Position numbers and translations under genes: made by a program. Below, one piece after another: positions 1-11,114 of a DNA stretch of 64,000 nt. Source of the DNA: Acarospora socialis (Eukaryota; Ascomycota; Lecanoromycetes; Acarosporales; Acarosporaceae); the NCBI GenBank assembly GCA_025617375.2, contig JAMYGW020000002.1, forward strand, positions 496,001 through 560,000, written 5' to 3'. The notes beneath the pieces were generated by a model. It searched no databases. It saw nothing but the letters and a program-made list of their open reading frames with translations, and was not told the DNA's origin. How positions within the stretch are numbered: position 1 is the stretch's first letter; each line of letters starts with the position of its first letter.

Positions 1-3000
1 GTGGCCTTTTCGCTTGCCGCCTCGGCGTCGTTGCGGAGGCTCTGCTTCGCCGCGGCCATGACGCCAGGGAACCACTGCCCCAGCCGGCCTTTGTCCACGT
101 AGTATTGTAGGAGGTCGTCTTCGGTCCGCAGGTCGCGTGCCACCGGCTCACGGTATTCCTCGGCGCCGTCGCCATACCGCCGCCGAAGCTCATTGGCCGT
201 GCAGCCGACGCCGAGGACGTCAGAGGGGGTGAGAGGGTGGTCGGCGTCGGCACCTTCCCAGAGACCTTTGCGGGCGGACGGTCAGTATTGCGAAGTAGGT
301 AGAGGGGTTGGTGGCAGGGTGAGGGCTGTTACCTATTCTGTGGCCTTCCTTGAAGGTCTTGAACAGTGCGGTGGCGCAGGTCTCGACCTCGACCTGAGTG
401 TCGGCCTTCAGCTCCGTTTTGTTGATTGCTTCCCAGTCGTCTTTGATCATACAGCGCCGCCAGATAATCTTCTTGAGGAGAGTGCTGAGTTCCGGTTCGC
501 GAGCGGCGAGGCCGCTAAGTTTGAGTACTTGAAGAGCGATGATGTGCTCCTGACCACCGAATTCTTCCCCGTCGTATGAGATCTCGTCAATGAGCGTAAG
601 AACATCGATGAGCTCCGTGGGGCTCAGCACTTCGCGATGAACGAGCTTAGTAAAGCCATGTTCTAGTACCGTGCGTAACGCCGGCTTCCCTTCGACGAAG
701 TGCTTTGCAAACTCCGCCATAACAAGGTCGACTTCGGCCGTCTCGTCAATCGCCGCCTGTATCGTTGGCAGAATATGAGCATACAATCGATCTTGAAGAG
801 CGATGAGAGATAGCTCATAGTCGATTCGAGGGATCTGATCACTTTCATCTGTCTGATGTGCATGGTCGGCCTGCTCGGACACGGCCATCCCTGCCAGTTT
901 GGCGAGCGACAGTTCAATCTTTTTGTTCCAGAGAACCGTCTCATTGGTTAGAGCGTGAGTACGCAGGGTACGAGCCGCTTCACGGTAGTTCCTCTCGTTC
1001 ACCACTTCGTTGATCCAGCCTATCTTCGCGTACGCCGGTTCGCTTCGTAAAAATCGTGTTAGGAATTCCTGTACCTCAGTACCATCATCCAACAAGTCGG
1101 CTAACAGACCGTTCGAGATTTTCTTCGAGAACAACGCTCGTGCCCACTTATCGCCATAGGTGTGAAAGTATGAGGCCATGCGCTCCTGGATGGCTTCCAT
1201 GCGACGATCGAGAGCCGCCTCATCTTCGTTACTTAATCCAGGTTGATGCGAGCGGTTTGCAGTGTCGCCTAGGGCTTCCACGATCAAGTTGACTAATGCT
1301 CCCATGTCGCTGTATTTCTCAGCCAGAGCGATTCCTTCCTCTAGCAGACCGATTTCTGCAAGCTTTGTGATCTGGACTCCCCTTATGCCGCTATGTGCCG
1401 CTCTGAGATATTCGCCATCCGCTTTGTTCAGCTCATCATTCTGTGCCCTACACCACCTGATCCGTTCGATGTATATTTGACAGCACACGTCAACTTGACG
1501 TGCATTCTCCCCAGCGACTTTCTTCACCAGGATTGGGTTGGGGTCCCCTTCAGCCGGGGGTTTATCGTAGTACTTGAAGGTCAACTCTCTTGCAAAATCA
1601 ACCAACTGTCTGGTGGTAAGAATTGTCGGTTTAGTGGAAGTCCAGAATTCTGGTAGTCCTTCGAAGCCTTCTCTAAGGATACCGCCATCAAACACCTCGC
1701 TTCCCAGCCCGTATAAGCCTGCATTCTCTTCTCGAAACTTCAAAGCTGTCTCCAGTGCTCCGAGAGAAACATCATTGGCTTCGCTAACTAGTCTCAAAAG
1801 ACTGGGATGGTCTTTGGTTCCCTCTTGATATAGCTCTTGGACCGCATTGAAAGCCCACGGGACAACGTACTGGATACGCCAGACGTCTTTGATGAACCAG
1901 TGCCTTACCGGATCTGACTCGCCTTGTTCAGGCTGATTTTCGGTTTTGAATTGCTCGTGAAGCATCTCCACAAGTTCGTAGAGAAGGCTGCTTTGATCTT
2001 TGCCTTTTTTCTTGAGAGAGGCGTCGTAGTTCTTCCATACCACCCTGGCCGCAGCCAACTTTTCCGCATTCCACAACAGCTTCCACTTGGCCAGCCTAGA
2101 AAGAGGGGGGTAATTCGAATTGGTATGTCGGATCAGATCCCTCAGAGCCGTCGCACGGAGCTTTAGCTGGAGATCCAGAGAAGGCGTTATCGCCGGGAGG
2201 AAGTTCGAAGAAGATCTCAAGATCTCGTCGCTGATTTCCAATGCGGCCGCCTCAACTTCTGCTTGTGCAAAGGTAGTCGTTGATTTTTTGGTGAAATCAA
2301 TCAGATTCTGTGCCATGCTTCCATAGAACACAGCCTGCTCAATTTTCGTCTTTGCTGTAACCTTCGCTTGATTGAAGGCATCCGCTCCATCCTGTATAGG
2401 AAGAGCTGCTACACGTACAACGCCAAAGCTTCGGATCATCAGAGCGCAACTCGGTAGCTTTTGCGTGCTACCTTGGTCCTCCACAGAGCAACCAATGACC
2501 TCGAAGCCATCATTCTTTCGAAAATGAACAACGTCTTGGAAGGGCTGGGGAAGTTTGTGAGAGTCCATCAGCAGCTGAGACTCTGGCGATTCCTCGATTC
2601 GCACCAGCGATACAAGGACGACCGCGGTTGCAAAAACCACAAAGGCAGTTTGTGAGCGGTCAGGAAGATAGACTTTTGGAGTCCAGTTTTGCGAGGAGGG
2701 TGTGGGCGTTGTATAGCATGTGATGGGATGGACAACGTCCACGATTACTGAATCCTCAACGAGCGTCATTTCCACCAAGGCGTACTTGGTGGAATGTTCG
2801 CCAGATAAGGCGATTAGTGCAAGGAGCCCGAAGCCTTGATTGCCACCCACGAGTGCAATTTCTCTGGAGCGTTCGTTCGTGGTCACGATGGTAACATCGA
2901 GGACCATGAGAGTGTGCTCCCTTTGATCGGCTCCTGTTGCTCCACCTTCTTTGAGTGCAGCAAGCAAATCTTCCTCTGCGTCAATCTCATGCTGAAGTGA

Positions 3001-4164
3001 GTCGTTCCCACTCCAGTTGAGGTCCCACATCTGTAAGACGGCCTTGGATGTTGCCACAATCACATTCCTTTGGCCTCGTGAGCGTGATGTGCCTGCACTG
3101 ACAGCGACAATATCTCTTTTCCATGCCCCACCGCCAAAAACGTTCTTCAAGCCGCCCAGCAGGGTACCTGTCTGATTGTTGCCACTCCCTCGCAAGAACC
3201 GGACATTGATAGCTGGCTTCCCTTGTAGATCTCTCACGTTCAAGTGCGCAATCCTTCCAGTGCTGAAGGTAAGCACGAAACCTGCTGGCTCGGCACTTGT
3301 GACATTCGTGACGGTTTCGCCATACAGCATGCTACCAGTGCTGCCTTGGAACCCATGTTGCTTCTGCTTCATCAAATCCTCAGTCGCGGCTGTTGATATA
3401 TCCTCCCAGAACGTTACTCTTCCAGTAGTTGGTCCGACCACGAGAAGACCTGGTTCAGCTGAGGCAGGACCGGGAACCAAAGCACCAAGAGGAAGTGGAT
3501 CAGATACATTTCTGGCTGGATGTGGCAACGTGATGGTATATGTTCTTGAAGGGTCTGGAGAGGTATTATTCGACGTGTATGGCCATATTATTGCATGAGT
3601 CCGTGTAAAGACAAGAGTCTGGCTTGTTTTGGCGGAGATGAGGCTTCGCATCCGCTCTGCAGAGATCAGTATCTACTCCCACACCTAGTACTTTCCCATA
3701 CCTTTACTGCTTCGTATAAGGTCTGGTAGGGCTGGAAGCTGCGCAACAATGTAGTGGTCGTTTTTGGTCTTGTGAACACCAACAGCGTTAGCACATTCAG
3801 GCAGTGGAGACAGCATCTTGAAGGGCACGATGCTTACAAGTACAACAGATCCGTCCCCATGTCCTCCCCTTTTCTCCCTTTCTTGCTTTTTACCTCCTCG
3901 ATATGCCAGGCTTGTAGTATCGGAACTCGCATCGCGAGTACTTCGTCCAGATACAGCATGGCCATTAGCGACCAGTGATTCCGTAGCGTGTCCGTTCGTC
4001 TGCTGCTCCGAGACCGGTTCAAAGGTGTCATGTGCAAGAGGCGTGCGCACTCGCTTTGCCGGAGGACGGACGCCAAAAGAATCATCAGAGTGTGTTCTCT
4101 GGCGTCGCCGAGGGTTGCGTTGCGAAGGAGGGACGGCATGGATTGATGCCTCTGGGGAGAACAT
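1..4164 (-). CDS. NUP133: Nucleoporin Nup133-like, 3' end cut by window edge
   Basis: Structural nucleoporin of the Nup84/Nup107-160 Y-complex, which scaffolds the nuclear pore. The model is complement of 1..265, 333..3656 and 3702..4164. The two introns are 67 and 45 nt with GT-AG borders, and the frame is kept across both. About 1350 residues are visible and the protein continues past base 1. The first ~150 residues are low-complexity and basic (PPAKRVR, a likely nuclear localisation signal). A beta-propeller-like half follows (residues ~150-600), then an all-helical half resembling the Nup133/Nup155 C-terminal domain. The start ATG at 4162-4164 is the first in frame. Identification rests on overall architecture and family resemblance rather than one diagnostic motif. 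Length fits fungal Nup133 of about 1150-1400 aa. Confidence 0.85.
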
Positions 4165-4865
4165 TTCGGTATACTCACACCCACAGGTACAGTTTGAAGC
4201 TGTAGAGGGTGTATCTGGATAGCTCGTGAGTCTCTTGATTAAGGAAACTGCGTAAGTAGCAGTTTGTTGACATCCGACACCAGCGATGTAAGTTTACGAG
4301 TAGCTTCACTTTTCTCGACCGACAAAATTGCGCTAGTGAGATGCCAGTTTCGCGACGGCGCTGTTGTGCATGTCGCTCAACCATATATACATGTCGAATT
4401 CAATGCAAGGCCTTTTTAAGAGGCGTCAAATGCTTTTAGATCGGCTTGAAAACCTCTCTTTGCAGGCCAGGAGCCACAAAATTCTACCTCACCTCACTTC
4501 TATGGTCTATCTCTGGAAAGTGTTCTTGAGTGTGTTCTTTAAACCCAGAAGCCTTGATTATGATGGGAGCGCAAGCTTACGATCGCTCGTCACTCGTCTG
4601 CCTGCAGCCAACCAGCTTACAAGATATTCGATGACCCATGACTCTCTAACTTGGCTGCGCGATAGGTAGACTGACTGAAAGGGGCCGACCTTGTCTGCAA
4701 GGATAATAAGACATTTCATTGAAGTAGTCAGAAGGAATCAAGCTCTGCCCAAGCCCAATATTCTCTACTACCTAGCTGCACAGCAGACACATATCATCAC
4801 AAGCTGGCTCATGTAAACAAACGAATCTCTGTCCCTCTGACCAGCTAATCCGCTTCGTTATGATT
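4165..4865. other. Intergenic, NUP133 promoter and STF2-like 3' side
   Basis: About 700 bp between the NUP133 start and the stop of the STF2-like gene, both on the minus strand. It must hold the NUP133 promoter and the STF2-like terminator. Short ORFs here have no recognisable protein. A TATA-like stretch lies near 4383-4390, on the upstream side of NUP133. Nothing else seen. Confidence 0.6.
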
Positions 4866-5513
4866 TCAGACTTTCTTCACGTGCTCCTCCTCCTCAACGC
4901 TGCCCCCACTGGTACTATCGGCCGTCTCCTCCTTGTGCAAGTCTGGGTGATCGTCCAACTCGTCCATATCGGCCGGAGCGCCATGAAGCTGCTCCTCGAA
5001 GACCGGCTCAGGATCGGCGGCTTCGAATTTGGTCTTGAAATCACCAATGGCATGGCCGTGGGAGCTGCTGTTGGAGCGACGGCGAGCGTTGGTGAAGTTG
5101 TAGCCATAGTCCTGCATTTCATCGCCAGAGCGGCCCCTATGGACGAATGTTTAATTACGCTGGATGCTAGACGAACTGACTGATGGGAAGCAGCAGGACG
5201 TACCAGTTACCCTTCCCGCCGCCTTCCTTCTTGATCTTCTTCGGATCAGCGTCAACATGGCCGGACTTGGCGAAGTAACGGGGAAGGTGTTCCTCAGCGG
5301 AGGCGGACCCATCGGCCAAAGCGACGTGGTCACGGTCGTTGAGTTTATGAGAACGAGTCACTGAAGGCACAGACGTCAGCTGCTTCTACCACGCTGTCTT
5401 CATCCCTTATGTCTGAGTTCAAGGTCCCAAGCCGATGATGTCAACATGATGGTACGTGTACAGCTGCACAACCCAGACTGTGGAAAGCAGTAGCAATGGC
5501 AGTGTGACTTACT
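4866..5513 (-). CDS. STF2/ATPase-stabilising-factor-like small protein with split start codon
   Basis: Small hydrophilic protein of the fungal Stf2-like family (HABP4/PAI-RBP1-like). Members are linked to F1Fo-ATPase stabilisation, ribosome or mRNA binding and desiccation tolerance. The model is complement of 4866..5136, 5204..5360 and the single base 5513, giving 142 aa. The start codon is split: A at 5513 is followed by a donor gtaagt, and TG opens the next exon at 5360 after cttcag. The N-terminus then reads MTRSHKLNDRDHVALADGS, which fits the family. The core GGGKGNWGRSGDE spans the second junction and is followed by MQDYGYNFTNARRRS. The acidic tail ends at residue 142. An in-frame TAG lies just upstream of the split codon and there is no other ATG. 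Function is inferred from family only. Confidence 0.85.
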
Positions 5514-6628
5514 AACTATTTGCTTGAGATGCTAGAGTACTTGTTTGTCTGAGAGAATGGTGATTGTTGGTGAGTAAAGGTTTGAGGTAGTCTGAAGGTG
5601 GTGAAGGCCAGGTCAGCTTTACTTGAACAAGAGCTTCGATAGCCAATGAACGAGAGGAGCAAACAATGCAATCCAAACACCAAACTGGTGCGGGGGACGC
5701 TTGTACCTCACCGTAGCTGCTAGAGCCTGTCAATTCGAATAAAACTTTCAAGATCAAGAGGATAATTGTAAGATCTTGAGTTGCAAGAATGGGAGTGTCG
5801 TTGGAGATAGGTTACAGCTTAGTCGCGTGATGTCTGTTCCCCTTACGAGTTACCTCACTTCCCTGCTGTAAGGTAAGGTAAGCTGTACGAGTACCTCTTT
5901 AACACCCAAGCTACCCCGGAAGAGCTACTGCAGAGTACATCGAATGTGGGGTGTCTTAGCGCCTTCCATCTTGGGGTGGGAAGGGGGAAGGTCCGAGACC
6001 ACATCAGATAAAATAATATACATGTATCTGAGTTACCTTACCAGATGAACAGTCTTACGGATAACGGCCAGGGCAATGATGTGCTCCATCAGGTGACAGA
6101 TGCACATGAAGCAGGTCGTACATGAGGCAGGCGTCAGGTAACATAGATTGCCAGAGGTCGGTACCTGAAGCGGAGACCAAGAGCCGGAACTCTGATGTAT
6201 GATGCGACATGAGGTCTTTCTCGGTCCCGTCTATTTTCCTAAATGACCTGGCAAAAGGTAGCTATGCTTTAAGACAACATTGGGTCCTCCATAGAGCAAG
6301 AGAACCTCTCTGTGACGGTTCTCCATTGAAATAGACAGCATACGGAACAATTAGATGAATTGTTCCAGAATGGCGATCATGGCGCTAGATGTGTTAGTCA
6401 CAGCACTCTTAAACGTCAGCTTACCTAATATGACCCATGGAAGTCGGACCGTACCTATCACGCAACTCTCTATAAGCATTGGTGACAAAGCACTGCACAA
6501 ATTTGAGATCACAACTATCCAGCAGGATCCACAACTGAAGTACTTCTCTCAACCAATCTTAATCTCGCACTCCTCTGCAGCTGCGGTCGACGAAGCTTTA
6601 TCATCCCATCTTTGCCCGGTCCGGCACA
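5514..6628. promoter_or_regulatory. Divergent promoter region, STF2-like and DRE2
   Basis: About 1.1 kb between divergently transcribed genes. It contains the 5' leader of the STF2-like gene directly above 5513. Two clusters of the motif GGTAAGGTA or its complement lie near 5871-5882 and 6033-6042. Short ORFs here look like noise. Confidence 0.5.
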
Positions 6629-7733
6629 ATGGCACCTTCAGCCACGCTCGACATCACCTCCGACTTCGACAGCAGCCCCGCCACCATGACGAAAGCTTCC
6701 TCAGCACAACGCACACTCCTCCTCTCCCCACCTTCCCTCTCTGCCCATCCAGAAAGACTCAACGCCGTGCTCGAAGCCCATGACCGCAATGCCACGGACA
6801 TCCAAATGTTGGACCGCCTCTCACTCAGCCTGGTCTCCCTGCCTGACTCTACATACGATGTCATTATCATCCTCACAGACGCCGACGGCACTAGGGCCGA
6901 GAGCCAGAAGCTGTTGGGACGCGAGATGCTTGCTACAATCGTCAAGGCACTGAAGGCAAACGGGAAGCTACGAAGTCAGGACGGCCGATTCGCGTCCGTG
7001 GACGGAGCCGAGAGGACGGAAGCTATCCTTGCAGGCCTGATAATGCAAGGGAACGGTGAAGCAGTCAAGCCCGATCGCTCCGCTTCACAATCAGTACCTC
7101 TACGGCTAGGCAAGGCGAAACGAGACGGCGGTGCGGCCGCAACGACAAGCATAAACGGAACGGGCGCCGTGCCTCTACCGCCAAACGGGAAGCGGAAAAG
7201 CGACACCTTCGAGTCCCCGAAGCCCGCAGGAGTCGGCTTCGTCGACTTCAGCGACGACTTCGACGACCCCGTCGCGGAGGTCGACGACGACGAAGAGCTC
7301 ATCGACGAAGACACCCTTCTGGACGAAGAAGATCTCGCCCGACCCATTGTGCAACGTAAGTCCCTCAACCTCCACTCTACCGCTACCCAACCCACCACCC
7401 ATCTGACAATGTCTCTCCCTCTTAGCGCCCGAATGCCGCCCCAAATCCGGCAAGCGCCGCCGCGCCTGCAAAGACTGCACGTGCGGCCTGAAGCAGAAGA
7501 TCGAAGCCGAAGACGCGGCGAAGCGCAGCGCCGCCGACAGCGCCCTCAGCACGCTGAAGCTGGGTGCCGACGAGTTGGCCGAGGTCGACTTTACGGTGCA
7601 GGGGAAGGTGGGCAGCTGTGGAAATTGCGCGCTCGGCGACGCGTTCAGGTGCGATGGGTGTCCGTATATTGGGCTGCCGGCTTTCAGGCCGGGGGAGGAG
7701 GTTAGGTTGCTGAATGATGAGGTGCAGTTGTAG
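6629..7733 (+). CDS. DRE2: Fe-S cluster assembly protein DRE2 (anamorsin)
   Basis: Cytosolic Fe-S protein that receives electrons from Tah18 and feeds the early cytosolic iron-sulfur assembly pathway. The model is 6629..7355 and 7436..7733 as plotted by frame; the acceptor cttag ends at 7425, so exon two is 7426..7733. The result is 344 aa. The N-terminal region (residues ~20-125) fits the Dre2 N-domain. An acidic linker follows (~205-240). The C-terminal CIAPIN1 domain has both cluster motifs: [17 protein letters not shown] for [2Fe-2S], and the twin CX2C motif [15 protein letters not shown] (CX2C-X7-CX2C) for [4Fe-4S]. Reading through the intron gives a longer but wrong frame that lacks these cysteines. 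All eight cluster cysteines are present, so the gene looks functional. Confidence 0.95.
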
Positions 7734-8141
7734 ATTTGCTGGGGTATTTGGGGTTATGGCGTAGTCCGGGGTCGTGTCTTCTGCTTTGTTTGGAGGGCGA
7801 CAGCTTTGTTTAAGGGCCCCTAGATCATCTTGAGATTTTCTGTAGATTCGACTCCCAAGGCAAATAGAATATCAGCTCCAGAGGCTACCTTGTCTATACT
7901 TGTTCTGAGTGTAGGCCCTGTATGTAGATGGATCACTTATCGATAAGCCAAAACCCAAAGAAACCCCTCAGTCTCCAGGCTCTCACAAGCCGAGGATGGC
8001 GGGGCTACTGTCACACGAACCGCCCATAGGAAACAAACCCCCCACCTACCGATTGCCCGCAGCATTTCACGCTCACACCCAAACCCTACCATTAACTCCA
8101 AATAAACAATCAATCACTCGTTTCTATCTCCCCTAGACACA
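7734..8141. other. Intergenic, DRE2 3' side and dehydrogenase promoter
   Basis: About 400 bp between two plus-strand genes. The last ~150 bases are rich in C, A and T, as is typical of fungal 5' leaders. No other feature seen. Confidence 0.5.
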
Positions 8142-9486
8142 ATGCCGTACGCCCTTAAAAACCGCAATGTGCTCATCACCGGCGGAGGACGGTATACCCC
8201 CCTCCCCATCCCTATCCCAAAGCCGCACTCCATCCCTTCGCAAAGCATCCACACTGACATCTGAGTCGCCGCAACATAGGGGCCTCGGCGCATTGGTAGC
8301 CGAGAAATTCGCGGCGGAAGGTTGCAACGTAGCGATCAACTACGTATCGAACGCGGAGCGGGCGAAGGAGACGGCGGAGAAGGTGGAGGGGTACGGGGGA
8401 AAGAGTTTGGTGGTTCATGGGGTAGGTTGAAATTCTGTGCTTCGAGGGTTTGCTAGGGAGAGGGCGGGAAGGATAGAGTCGTATATGTTCGAGGGAGGAG
8501 AGGAAAGATGCTGACGGTGAATATGTCGGGTTTCATTAGGATGTTGGCGTCTTGGACGATTGCGTGAGGATAGTGAAGGAGAGTATACAGGGGTTAGGGG
8601 GATTGGATATTATCATCTCGAATGCAGTGAGTCTTTTGGTGTTTATCTTTTCTGGCGCCGAGGTTGTGTGACGGCGCTGTGGCTGAGTGGTCGAATAGGG
8701 CTGGACGAAGTTCTCCCAGTTCGGCGATCTTCACGCTCTGTCTGAGGCGGACTGGGACAAGGTAAATTTTGCAACGTGAGCCTGATGGATTGAGGTTTAC
8801 ATGCGTGTTGTACCGCAGTGCTGGGCTATCAATTGCAAGGGCAACATGCATCTCCTGCGCGAAGCGCTGCCCACGTTCAATTCCAACGCCGAGGGCGGCG
8901 TCTTCTTAATGACTTCGTCGATAGCGGTAGGTCCGAACTGAATGGCTAGTGGTAGGATCTGTTCCTGACCTTGCTTCTAGGGTGTAGCCGTGCAAGGCAG
9001 CACGATGGCGTATTCAGTCTCCAAAGCAGCTGGTATGCTAGCCTCCTGCGCAAGACCCGAGGATAAGGTACTGAATTGTCCTAGGGCTTCATCTTATGAG
9101 ATGTCTCGCGCAAACGCAAGGTCCTAAGATTCGAGTCAACGCCGTGCTTCCGGGGCTTTTGTTGACAGAATGGGTAGGGTGCCGCATTTTCACTTGCTTG
9201 TTTTGAGTCAGCTAACTTTATGTTAGGGAAACCAATTCTCGCCGGAGAAAATAAAGCAAGTAGAGGATAAAGCTGTGCTTAAGCAGGTGGTAAGTGTCAA
9301 TTCACGCTTAGCTAGCTCTGTCAGACTTACTCTCTAGACCAACCTCGAGGATTGTGCAGACGCCTTCATTATGGCAGCGAAAAACTCCACAATGACAGGG
9401 CAGAAGATCCAGATCGGTGAGTTTCAGCCCATCAGATTAGTGACAAGAATCTGATTACTTTCGCAGATGCTGGCCTCGTAATATGA
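8142..9486 (+). CDS. Short-chain dehydrogenase/reductase with ten exons
   Basis: NAD(P)-dependent classical SDR oxidoreductase, substrate unknown. The ten exons are 8142..8191, 8280..8421, 8540..8626, 8699..8761, 8819..8926, 8981..9032, 9085..9173, 9227..9289, 9338..9416 and 9467..9486. They total 753 nt and 250 aa. All nine introns have GT-AG borders and keep frame. The cofactor motif TGGGRGLG is at residues 13-20 and is split by intron one. The SNA stretch that replaces NNAG is near residue 92. Catalytic Ser148, Tyr161 and Lys165 (YSVSK) are all present and correctly spaced. The protein ends in DAGLVI, as expected for an SDR. It lies 137 bp from the convergent formyltransferase gene. It is unusually intron-dense compared with the second SDR at 36 kb. 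Confidence 0.9.
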
Positions 9487-9623
9487 TCCCGTTGGAAGCC
9501 TTGAACATGTTCGTGCTATTGCCGTAACATTTCTTGGCCGGAAATAGACTTCAGGTAGAAAGCGGGTCCACCGAAACTAGAAGTAATTTGGATGTGATTT
9601 TTCCATCGTCCAAGCCCCAGAAT

Positions 9624-10936
9624 CTACTTCAGCGTATGCCAGAACCTGCCAGATGGATCATCGGTCATTCTGGGCATCAGCCCAGCTTGGCTTGCGGCAA
9701 GCCAGGCGCGCGACGCTTTCTCGCCTTCGATTTTAGCGTCATTGATCTTCAACGTCTTGCCGTCACATGTCCCGACTAGTAGATAACTACCTTGGGCCTG
9801 TGTTTCTGCGAAGGGGGTACCAGGACGCAGGTGCTGCTGTCGAGCTGCTTCGGACAGTTGGAATCCTGAGCTCCAAATAACTCGTTTCTCGCATCCGCGG
9901 GCATCACCACAAGCAGCAGTGTTCCATAGCGGACCAATAACGCGATTCCGCCGCAGTATTTCTTCTGCAGTCCACGAGTCCCAGTTGATATGCCTGTCCT
10001 CAGACGTGATCTTAGGTGCATGCCTTAGGTTCGCCGTATTCTCTGAACCGCGGAACCAGCCCACATCCTTCAGTGGTGGCACGAATAGACCATGTCGTAA
10101 ACCCTGAACAAGCATATCGGCTCCTTTAGGCGCTACAATGTCGAGGAGCTGCGGGACGGTGCAGTTGTGGGGGTCGGAAATCTCAAAACCAGGATAGGGT
10201 GTTTGCGCCAGGATAGTTCCGTGGTCAAATCGTTGAGGGTGTAAAGTCTGCAACGTGATCCCTGAATTTCTGCATCCTGCTAGCAACGTATGATGTAAAG
10301 GGGCTGGACCGCGAAAACTGCATGAGTTAGTCATCCCAAACTTGTGGATGTGGGTCGATCAATCATACTCGGGTAGTAGAGATGGGTGAACGTTTAGTCC
10401 GCCATATCGCGCCCCTTTCAATATCCGTGGAGGGACCAGTAAGCCAAAGGACACGGCTATGATCAGGTTAATCGATTCGTTCTGTGGTTGTGGAGGCTAT
10501 CGACGGTTATAATCCACGTGGCTTGTGGTCACAATATCCAGTTTGAACGTACCTGCCACCCAGTGAATGTATCGATAGTATGTATGGTAAGGGCAAGCTC
10601 TCTAGCAACAGCTTGAATGGGTACTGGGATTAGGTTAGGGCACGTTCGAGGATTGTGAAGGCTTAAGGAGCGTTTACCCTCCCGAACAGCTTTTAGCCCT
10701 CTTCCTACCCGTTTTCCAGGTCTGCATACGACATCAATAGATGCAATCCTGTTTGGGTGGTCGGAATGCTCTCTGTGTAGGGCACGGAGAGAGGCAATGC
10801 TGAAGTCCTCCGATCCACAGAATAAGATCCGTAATGGATGGTGAGCAGGGGTTGAGGCATAACGACGGCCTGGGAAGGTTTGAGAAGTTCGTATAAAGAG
10901 GTATTGAGAGGCCTGAGTTCTCCAGAATACTCTCAT
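9624..10936 (-). CDS. FMT1: Mitochondrial methionyl-tRNA formyltransferase
   Basis: Transfers a formyl group from 10-formyl-tetrahydrofolate to initiator Met-tRNA in mitochondria. The model is complement of 9624..10317, 10369..10496 and 10553..10936, giving 401 aa with two introns of about 50 nt. The N-terminus is basic and Ser/Thr-rich (residues 1-30), consistent with a mitochondrial presequence. The formyltransferase core starts with ILFCGSEDFS. The catalytic triad is visible: Asn163 and His165 in NVHPSLLPDFRGPAP, and Asp202 in RFDHG. The C-terminal domain (~290-401) fits the tRNA-binding domain. The start ATG lies 178 bp from the CCZ1 start on the other strand. Confidence 0.93.
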
Positions 10937-11114
10937 CGTATGTGGTGCTCGTAAGTGTGGGAGCCGGGAGATGACCTTTAGTGCCGTTACACCAAATGGT
11001 TGCGGAACGATTCCGGGAGATCGACAGCGTCACGTCACACCGCGAACTTCGAGATTCGCATCGTGTTGTGTTACATGTCCTGGATACATGTACCATGCCA
11101 GTGCAAACAATGCG
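10937..11114. promoter_or_regulatory. Compact divergent promoter, FMT1 and CCZ1
   Basis: Only 178 bp separate the start codons of two divergent genes, so both promoters and 5' leaders must overlap here. No TATA box is obvious. If CCZ1 instead starts at the in-frame ATG at 11091, the gap shrinks to about 154 bp. Confidence 0.6.
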
